A stretch of 64,000 bases of DNA from Endomychus coccineus (lineage: Eukaryota > Arthropoda > Insecta > Coleoptera > Endomychidae): assembly GCA_958510875.1 (NCBI GenBank), contig OY294067.1, forward strand, positions 257,363,736 through 257,427,735, in the 5' to 3' direction. A model generated the notes under the pieces. The model was not told where the DNA came from. It saw nothing but the letters and a program-made list of their open reading frames with translations, and made no database searches. Positions 57,801-64,000 of the stretch are shown here, piece by piece (position 1 is the stretch's first letter; every line of letters starts with the position of its first letter). Made by a program: the position numbers and the translations under genes.

Positions 57801-60800
57801 TCATTATACAAAATAAAAATCTAAGGCACGCGATGTAGAGTCGTGCCGTTATTAGCGCGAGTCGCGAGCTCCGTATGAAGTTATTTGCATAATCTTGATT
57901 CAATCGCTATTGGCAACAGAAAATCTGAAAAGTCTAAATCCAAAGCGGCAGACCGAAATTCCTTAACGAACACCTCGGCAAAGTAAAACGTTTGGAATCG
58001 GAACAACGTGAGTAAATTCGTTTTCATAATTTTGATGCTCTATATTCTAGTAAATATTCCGAGCAGGTTGCTAGGAAACATGTGCAAAATGAATCATTTT
58101 GTTTGCTCCCCAGCTTTAAATCCATAAAATTAAGGCAGCTGAGTATCGACAATTTTTTCGCCCTTTTGAAGTATCTGCCAAAACTTTCGTAACTTTCAAA
58201 TTGACGGCCATTATTTGTTTTATTATTAGTAGATTATCACCTAGGATACAAAGCTCAAAAACTATGCATATGACTTGACTCTAATTTTTAATTCCCTCAC
58301 TATTGTACGTAGTATAATAGAGTAGGGGAAGTATAATCTAGCCAAAAAATTGGTACCACATTTTCACGGATTATACGTTTTAAGCATTTCTGGCATTGAC
58401 ATATACATATGAACTGCACGTGGCAATGATAAGCGCGGCTAATGCAGGCGAGAGAGAGGGAAAACGACAAGGCCGGCTCGGGACGTAAACATACTTACAG
58501 TACGCAGCGGCCAATAGAAACGCGATAGAGCCGGCCGGCCTCTTCGTTTTCCCTCTCTCTCGCGTGAACTAGCCGCGCTTATCGTTGCCACGCGCAGTCC
58601 ATATGTATATGTCGATGATTTCTGGACTATTTTTGACATGTCTGTTTGACGTATTTGCGAGCGTAAAAACTGTGGTCGTATGGATTTGAAATTTTGCAGA
58701 TCGCTTTCAAGTGGTGGAAAAAGATCTGTATTGTTTTAGGCCGCGGTAGCTCCGTTTCAAGTGATATTTTGACATCTAGCTTCAGGTTTTCAAATGCAGT
58801 TATAATATTTTATCGAACCACAATAACAAGTGTTTTTCTAGTTATTAATTTTATATCAGACGCATAGAATTGTCCAAAATTCCCATTTTAAGATTCAATG
58901 TGAAGTCGGTTTATTTATGCGTTTACTCTGTGGCAACATATGATAGCAGGTGTCGGTATGAAACAATGAGGTTACTCAATGGTATAGTGGAGGAAATAAA
59001 GCAGAAAAGTTCGAAAAAAAGAATCCGCGGTACCGATTTTGATGAATTTTTTTAATCGATTCTAGCGAAGGCATTTAAAAAAGTGTTATTTTTCATGATA
59101 AGCATTTTTGCATTTTTACAGAGGAAAATGCATCTTTTTGAGTGCATTTTCAGGAGATAATATTAAAAATGTTGAAAAAATGGCCAAATATTACCAAAAT
59201 AGACCAAAATTTCTTACTCGGGAGTTTTTGGGATTGCTGGTCACGATTTCGAACTACGACGCACCTGGAACTCGGGACATCCTGGTACTATCATCGTCTC
59301 CAAGGAATTCAGGAAAATGTCTTTTGCAATGGAGTGAAACTTATTGAGAAGGTTCTCTTGAGGTTCCCGGTCATGACTGTGACACTCAATAGTAACATGG
59401 TGGTCAGGATACCCTGATGACCTAGGTCATCTCCATGGATTGATTAATAATATGCTCTGAAATGCAACCAAATTCGTATCTCGGGAGTTTATGGGGTCGC
59501 TGAACAGATTCCTGTGCCAGATTCGAACTACCATGCACCTGAGGCTCAGGGCGTCCTGGTACTATCGTAGTCTCCAGAGAATTCGTGAAATTATCTTTTG
59601 GAATGCGATAAAAATGGGAGGGAGGTTCTTTTGAAGTTGCCGGTTGTGACCAAGACCCTCAATAGTAACCTGGTGGTCAGGATACCTTGATGATAGCTAG
59701 GTCATCTCTTTGGATTGTTTTTTTTTAATACACTCTGAAATGCAACCACATTCGCATCTCGGTGGTTTTTGGGGCCGCTGAACACGATTCCTCTGCCAGA
59801 TTCGAATTACCACGCACCTGAGGCTCAGGGTGTCCTGGTACTATCGTCGTCTCCAGGGAATGGGATGAAACTTGTGAGGGAGGTTCTTTTGAGGATGCCG
59901 GTTGTGACCAAGACCCTCAATAGTAACTTGGTGGTCAGGATACCCTGATGACCTAGGTCTTCTCCATGGATTGTTTTTTAATACGCTTTGAAATGCAACC
60001 AAAACCAAAAACCCCCGAGTAAGAAATTCTGGCCTATTTTGGCCATTTTTTCAACTGAAAATGCATTCAAATATAAGCATTTTCCCTCTGTAGAAATGCT
60101 AAAATGCATATCATGAAAAAATAAACTGGCAATATTTTTTTTAATGACTTCTAGAATCGGTTTAAAAAAAATTATCAAAATCGGTCCTGCTGATTTTTTT
60201 TTACTTTGGTCTTTTTTCTGCTTTATTTCCTCGACTAATATAAAACAAGGTTATATTATAATGTGAATAATTTCCAAAGTAACCAGACAGCAGATGTCAG
60301 TATAAAACATACAGCAGTAATATACTTTATGTAGACTATTTGAATGAAAATTCAATGTAACAAAGAGTATAATTTATCGTCTTTCATTAGTGGTTTGTAA
60401 ATCATTTCCAATATATTGTATGTTCCTACAATCATACAATTGACCAGCAAATAAAAGTGAGGGATCTCAGTGATTAATTGATTACAGTTCTTATACATTT
60501 ACGTCAATTATACACCTCTTCGTCAAGTGAACCGGTAGGCAAACTCCTTGGATAAGCACTCAGGTGCAATAATTATGATTTCTTGTATTACAACTTAATG
60601 GAGATTGCGTGACTTTTTTTCGTTGGCTCTAGGTCTATGATAGTCAACTCCTGAGATTGATTGGAAAACAAAAACATGACCTACTAATTTTGATGCCTAC
60701 AAATGCGACGCGGCGGTGCATTATAAACTTCCGTCTTTGCCATAGACCTATTATTCTAAGGAGACAGAATTTTTTACATTTAAACACGATCAGATATTGC

Positions 60801-63800
60801 CAACATTTCGGGCAACTCAGACCGCTGTATAGTACAAGTATGGCCGTATGGAATGTGCTGTTGCCGGATTAGTTGTTTTGTGTGCCGGATTGAGATTTGT
60901 AATTATTATAAAAACGTCCATTGCATTATTTATTGGTTATATTAGAAGCAACACTGTTGAAATGCCGTTTTCTCTGAACAATATTCCATAACTTATGGTA
61001 ACCTGGAATATACAATCGAATTATAGAATGTTTAAATTTTTAAATATAGAACTATTCCATTCCATTGCATCATTTGTTCAGAAGTCGACAACGCCGCGCA
61101 CCTTTTTTGAATGGGGACTTTGTTCTGTACTACGCAATTTGACAGCTTCCGTATTTCTCGTAGCTATTTCGAAGTGGTGTTGCCTTACAAGTGTTACCAA
61201 GTTTTCAAATAAGTTACAGCTTTGCCAATAAGGAGTAATTATGACCCGGCGACAAAGAGTTCCGTTGGTGTTCTTTGTCATACTTCATGTAATCATTGCG
61301 ACAAGTCAAATGGAGTTTTATGAATGAGTTGTTTCGTCTCCTTAGGATAATAGGTCTATGGTCTTTACAAACATTATTGTATACAAATGCAATCAATAAT
61401 TTTTGCAGTCTACAAAGTGTTAAAAATGTTGTTTTACAAACAAATATCTCAATGTGTTAATTATTATTAAAAACATTAGAATTTCCAAAGTTGTACCGTT
61501 TTTTTAGGCCCACTGTGTAGCACACCATTGTATATCAAACCCAAAACAATGAATTCCCATTTGTAAACTATTACAATATTTTATATTTCTTTTTAGGACT
61601 CTAATACACTATCTCACTGTATTCTCCAAAATAAGAAGCCCGAAATCTATGTATCGAGAATCCGACCTTCAAAAGTTGTATTTGGATCTATTACAACATA
61701 GAAATGCTGGTGTGCAAAAACTAGCCCTAGATTGCATTATGACTTACAAGTATAAATATTTGACACCTTATAGAGACAATCTCTATAACCTCATTGACGA
61801 TAAGAATTTCAAAAATGAACTCTCAAAATTTAATGTGAATTTCGACGGATCAACAATTCAATCAGAGCACAGGGAACTTTTAATACCTATCGTTTTGAAG
61901 ATAGTCTTTAGTAAAATGAGTTCTAAAGTTGGTCTGAGAACGGGTGGCAAGTCCACAGGACAGTTACGAAGGACTTTGATATTCAGATTCTTGGCCGGTT
62001 GCGAAGAGAAAGAAATGTTAAGTTTCGTCCATATGGCATTCCGATATTACGACAAATATATGGATACTGATCCCGAAGTTCAAGTAGAAAATATTAGTAA
62101 AAACGTAAATTTAGAGCAATTTATCCCACCGAAGAGATTACAAAGTACAATAAACATGTTGAATGTTGTATTGGAACAATTTGGAGGTTTAATGGCAAGC
62201 GACTTATTGACTTATCTCTTTAATATAGCACTCACGGTTGGAGCCAGTATAAAAGGAGCTTTTTCTCAGGTTTCTAATATCCATTCGGGATATTTACCGG
62301 CTTTGAAAACTCTTCGAACTTCTATAATTAAAGTGTTCCACAAATATTTTGGACGATTTGATAAGTATGTGTGGAATAGCAAACAAATTAACGCTTTATT
62401 TAATGTTACTATATGGCCATACTTGGATAAATTGAACACAGAAGGGATCCACAGCCCTACGTCTCTTCTCAAGTTGATCACACTGTGGGGGTCAAATCCA
62501 AGGTATTTTCCACTACTAGTCAAACACCAGGCGCATGATGAAAGTACATACATTTTACCTCATGTGATGAAACTACTAAACAATGTAAAATCTCATGGTT
62601 TGGTCGTTAGTACGATAATGGAAATGATCGAAAACCTGGTGAGTCTTCAAGCTGACGAAGAAGATTTACAATTGGTGATTCCCATCGATAATTTACTTCC
62701 GATCAAAAAAAATATCTTAGATAGGATCAGCGTGAACGATAAACTGAATTATGGAAGTTGCATTTTATTACCTCACGTACCATCGATTTTATCCAAACTT
62801 CAGAAAAAACTCGAAAATAAATCGAAACATTTAAATCAAAGAGAATTGTTCATTTTGTCTCGAGTTTCGGAATTGGTATGGGAAGCTGACATTAGTGACA
62901 ATATTCTCAAAATTATTCTTCCTGTAGTATTGAAACGGTGTGACGAAAACATCGGTGAAGATGTGATTTGTCAATATTTGACCACGATTAAAAATTTGCT
63001 CCAGAATGTTGAGCATCCCGATGAACATTTGAAGAAAATATCGCCGTTATTTGGTGAAATCACTCAAGCGGCAGCTAGGAAAATATTAACTTCCACTTTG
63101 GAAATCATTGCTATCAAATCACCAAATCTAGATAACATGAAAAATGTTATTTACGAATTCAATGCTTGGGATGTGAAATGGCTCGACCAACCAAACTTCC
63201 AGCGAAGACACGATGCTTTCAAACATATACAAACGATGATTCTAGAGGAGACGATCGACTTACAACTGGGAATTTTGATTGTGTACAACTGTTTCTTCTT
63301 CATGAAATCTGAAAAAGATTTGTCGCTGAAAGAGAACTCTTCACATTGTTTAAAAACTCTTTGCCCCTTCTTACTAAAGAAATTTGAAAAATCTCGAACA
63401 GAAAATGAATTTTTAGTCGATACCATTTTCAATTTAATTCGAAATGGAATGAAAAATCGTAACACCGACTTTAGGAACGAGTGTATTTCGTTGCTAGGAG
63501 CACTAGCAAGAGAATGTCCCGAAAGTCATTTCATTCTACGTGATTTAAATGTATACACCAATAAGAACGATATGGAAGTAGATTTCTTTGAGAATTTGGT
63601 ACATTTACAATTGCACCGACATGCGCGTGCGCTTTTGAAGTTCTGTCAAATTGTTAAAGAACAAACGACAACGCCGAATCCTCGGACACTTACCCAATTC
63701 ATTCTGCCACTTGCTTCTTACTATTTATGTTGCGAAAAGTATTCTAATAAGAACAGCGTTGTAGATGCTGCTATCGAGACCATCGGCATTGTGTGCCGAA

Positions 63801-64000
63801 TATTACCATGGCATCACTATGAAGGTCTCTTAAAATTTTATTTGGGTAAACTGCGTTTTAAAGTCGAATATCAGAGACAATTGGTGCGGTTGATCGTTAC
63901 TATTCTTGATGCATTCCACTATGATTTACATAAAGGATATGCTCTCAAACAGACCGATAATGGCAAAATTCTTATTGAGGATGAAGTTGATGTAGACAAT
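48811..64000 (+). CDS. UTP20: UTP20, SSU processome component (5' part, runs off the window)
   Basis: Seven exons (48811-48855, 48914-49200, 49793-50126, 53019-54224, 56784-57379, 57540-57704, 61597 to beyond 64000) join in frame to 1679 codons; the animal protein is about 2700-2800 residues, so roughly 60 percent is here. UTP20 (DRIM in human) is a giant alpha-helical, HEAT-repeat-like scaffold of the U3 snoRNP/SSU processome in the nucleolus, needed for early pre-18S rRNA cleavages. Landmarks matching the family: the start MKNKSARHKELNTFKFQHFS, WNLLNLTEAYEVF, LLEWTFTCLAYLFKFLWRF, NNFAAESFAFVARKVKDR, GCGKLLFEVIKG..FHSC, LDCIMTYKYKYLTPYRDNL, ILPHV-type repeats and FFENLVHLQLHRHARALLKF. All junctions use GT..AG in matching phase, with no stops. 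The large introns 3, 4 and 6 are packed with transposons. Confidence 0.96.
48914..49200 (+). CDS. UTP20: UTP20 exon 2
   Basis: The acceptor TTATTACAG precedes FQHFSERLSNIDIDVFHRVE. The exon ends LCLQPLL plus two bases of a Ser codon (phase 2), with a GTATAT donor. The exon 1/2 junction gives NTFKFQHFSERL as in relatives. Confidence 0.92.
49793..50126 (+). CDS. UTP20: UTP20 exon 3
   Basis: It starts after TTTTAG with a C that completes the Ser codon, then LTVSLAKDLQKDFHHYY. It ends KGVRSNNE before GTAAGT (phase 0). It contains the conserved LLEWTF and NNFAAESF stretches. Confidence 0.94.
50461..50505 (-). ncRNA. hammerhead ribozyme motif, intact core
   Basis: The minus strand reads AAGTCTT, CTGATGA, T, GGTC, GTGA, GACC, GAAAC, GTAC, GTA, AAGACG. 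Stem I is GTCTT/AAGAC, stem II GGTC/GACC with a GTGA loop, and stem III a minimal AC-GTAC-GT hairpin; the predicted cleavage is after GTA. One unpaired U follows CTGATGA. All core bases are as in the hammerhead consensus. Confidence 0.68.
50690..51700. mobile_element. nested insertion of about 1 kb, class unknown
   Basis: Comparison of the two palindrome arms shows that about 1 kb interrupts the left arm between GAATTCTCAA and AAAAATACGTACACATG. Its two ends carry ACGTGACAACGTC in opposite orientation (near 50728 and 51690). The right half includes GC-rich words (GCGTTCCATTTAAGCATGCG-like, inverse). No coding frame of note. The exact ends and target duplication are unclear. Confidence 0.55.
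51774..52100. mobile_element. solo LTR, 315 bp
   Basis: AACCAG at 51774-51779 and 52095-52100 flanks a segment that starts TGTAGGGAAAAT and ends ACCACCA, so it has TG..CA ends. The uninterrupted target is visible in the opposite palindrome arm near 52500 (TTTCGAACCAGATGTCAC on the complement). This identifies the insertion exactly. It probably derives from recombination of an LTR retrotransposon. Confidence 0.7.
52757..52801 (+). ncRNA. hammerhead ribozyme motif, intact core
   Basis: The mirror copy of the motif at 50461-50505, identical in core and stems (AAGTCTT, CTGATGA, T, GGTC GTGA GACC, GAAAC, GTAC, GTA, AAGACG). It lies at the right end of the palindromic insertion. It is in sense orientation with UTP20, so it would be present in the unspliced pre-mRNA. 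Confidence 0.7.
53019..54224 (+). CDS. UTP20: UTP20 exon 4
   Basis: A 402-codon exon after TTCTAG, beginning GIPGCGKLLFEVIKGVDG and ending VGSPIHE before GTATGT (phase 0). It is helical-repeat sequence throughout, with no stops. Open minus-strand frames inside it are shadows. Confidence 0.95.
54251..56763. repeat. direct repeats of about 93 bp flanking a foldback
   Basis: 54251-54344 and 56672-56763 share ATTGTGAATGGT, GGGTGTGGATAGAAAGGTG and CAATTATTTATTTTTCACAT. They bracket the 2.3-kb foldback in UTP20 intron 4. The right copy ends about 20 bp before the exon 5 acceptor. This is too long for an ordinary target duplication, so a local tandem duplication that received the insertion is more likely. 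Confidence 0.75.
54371..56648. mobile_element. 2.3-kb foldback element in UTP20 intron 4
   Basis: The left and right arms are inverted copies of about 850 bp. Matching words include GCATTC..TTGGACCAAT, TTTGTTAACxTTTAGATTTT, AACCGAATTCCTT, GGGGTCAGCGATTA, AAAGTGTTTAGAATTCAATT, TAGGGAAATGTTATATAAAA and AAATAGGCATTTTATTTCG. The centre is near 55.5 kb and itself contains shortened copies of arm words (GGGTGAACATCCCT). No coding capacity. Arm divergence looks like 10-15 percent by eye. Confidence 0.8.
56784..57379 (+). CDS. UTP20: UTP20 exon 5
   Basis: The acceptor TATTTTCAG precedes IRLLTTYIYTRFEKIPELNL. The exon ends DISGILLDFVE with two bases of the Glu codon, before GTGAGT. Upstream in-frame residues (from 56613) belong to the intron, not the protein. 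Confidence 0.93.
57540..57704 (+). CDS. UTP20: UTP20 exon 6 (charged linker)
   Basis: It encodes HEYVKYNSEIATSFN and on to ESKSKHKLKKLHPKSGG, a lysine-rich linker. The acceptor is TTTTTCAG and the donor GTGAGT after AACTTGAA. The phases fit exons 5 and 7. Confidence 0.88.
57705..58385 (+). other. UTP20 intron 6, proximal part
   Basis: About 680 bp with no recognised element. A short GC-rich stretch lies near 57840-57880. Confidence 0.4.
58386..58625. mobile_element. GC-rich 224-bp inverted-repeat transposon in UTP20 intron 6
   Basis: ATTTCTGG at 58386-58393 and 58618-58625 is a perfect 8-bp target duplication. The element (58394-58617) begins CATTGACATATACATATG and ends with the inverse of CATCGACATATACATATG. 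The arms continue through GATAAGCGCGGCTA and GCGAGAGAGAGGGAAAACGA to GGCCGGC, about 80 bp each. The 8-bp duplication fits hAT, P or Merlin types. Confidence 0.85.
58990..60232. mobile_element. inverted-repeat element with three tandem internal units
   Basis: The outer arms (about 58990-59220 and 60005-60232) are inverted copies sharing GGAAATAAAGCAGAAAA, ACCGATTTTGAT, GAGGxAAAATGC, GAATGCATTTTCAG-like sequence and TTTCTTACTCGGG. Between them are three head-to-tail units of about 255-280 bp (59212-59470, 59471-59750, 59751-60006). Each contains CTCGGGAGTTT-like sequence, GACGCACCTG, TCCTGGTACTATCxTCGTCT, CCCTCAATAGTAAC, GGTGGTCAGGATACC and GAAATGCAACC. No transposase. The frames inside are unsupported. 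Confidence 0.8.
60740..61361. mobile_element. inverted-repeat element, 622 bp
   Basis: CCATAGACCTATTATTCTAA at the left and its inverse (TTAGGATAATAGGTCTATGG) at the right form terminal repeats of about 30 bp, continuing into GGAGAC on both sides. The flanks contain TCTTTG and TCTTTA, an imperfect duplication at best. The internal frames (60995-61281 on both strands) have no recognisable domain. Confidence 0.55.
61597..64000 (+). CDS. UTP20: UTP20 exon 7 (large, continues past the window)
   Basis: After CTTTTTAG the frame is open for 801 codons to the last base of the window. It begins TLIHYLTVFSKIRSPKSMYR, includes TLIFRFLAGCEEKEML, LKLITLWGSNPRYFPLL and YGSCILLPHVPSIL, and ends near AFHYDLHKGYALKQTDNGK. 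This is the middle of UTP20; the acidic EDEVD segment at the edge suggests that the region before the C-terminal part has been reached. Confidence 0.95.

Noticed and set aside
59108..59417. Overlapping plus frames of 79 and 91 codons
   Set aside because: They run through the arm and first unit of a tandem-repeat element and are not conserved as frames in units two and three.

Overview
The window is AT-rich nuclear DNA of an insect. Two spliced genes with GT..AG introns are recognisable: a CYP2-clan cytochrome P450 of insect type and UTP20. The rest is densely packed with eukaryotic transposons of insect type: Penelope-like, jockey-like and RNase H-bearing LINEs, hAT, Tc1/mariner, P-like and many foldback elements. 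A beetle is plausible, but nothing seen here proves the order. No tRNA, rRNA or CRISPR was recognised. Layout: 0-18.8 kb is intergenic or intronic DNA with a Penelope terminal repeat (0.4 kb), foldback elements (3.2-4.1 and 5.0-5.6 kb), one orphan exon candidate (4601-4716), LINE fragments (6.4-7.3 and 9.2-10.2 kb) and palindromes near 16 kb. 18831-21093 is a hAT element with a perfect 8-bp target duplication, a broken transposase and a second small transposon nested inside. 21630-29241 is a complete four-coding-exon P450 gene on the minus strand, whose introns hold two LINE fragments. 30-38 kb is a transposon cluster: a mariner-like element with about 100-bp inverted termini, a TA-flanked foldback, a LINE fragment, a Penelope-like element with a GIY-YIG endonuclease tail, and another foldback. 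38-46 kb is mostly unrecognised AT-rich DNA. 46.4-48.3 kb holds two copies of a P-like element, one keeping a THAP-like reading frame. 48811 to the window end is the 5' part of UTP20 on the plus strand: seven exons, 1679 codons, running off the edge. UTP20 works in the SSU processome in the nucleolus; its introns 3, 4 and 6 are swollen by palindromic and tandem-repeat elements. The two genes have no evident functional link. The most interesting signal is a family of hammerhead-ribozyme-like motifs in the Penelope terminal repeats (five copies, three with an intact CTGATGA core), including two that flank a palindromic Penelope insertion in UTP20 intron 3 with a 12-bp target duplication. A second theme is a set of foldback elements (3.2, 54.4 and 59 kb) sharing a GGTCGCTGATTACGAATC-like word, one carrying three tandem units of about 270 bp between inverted arms.
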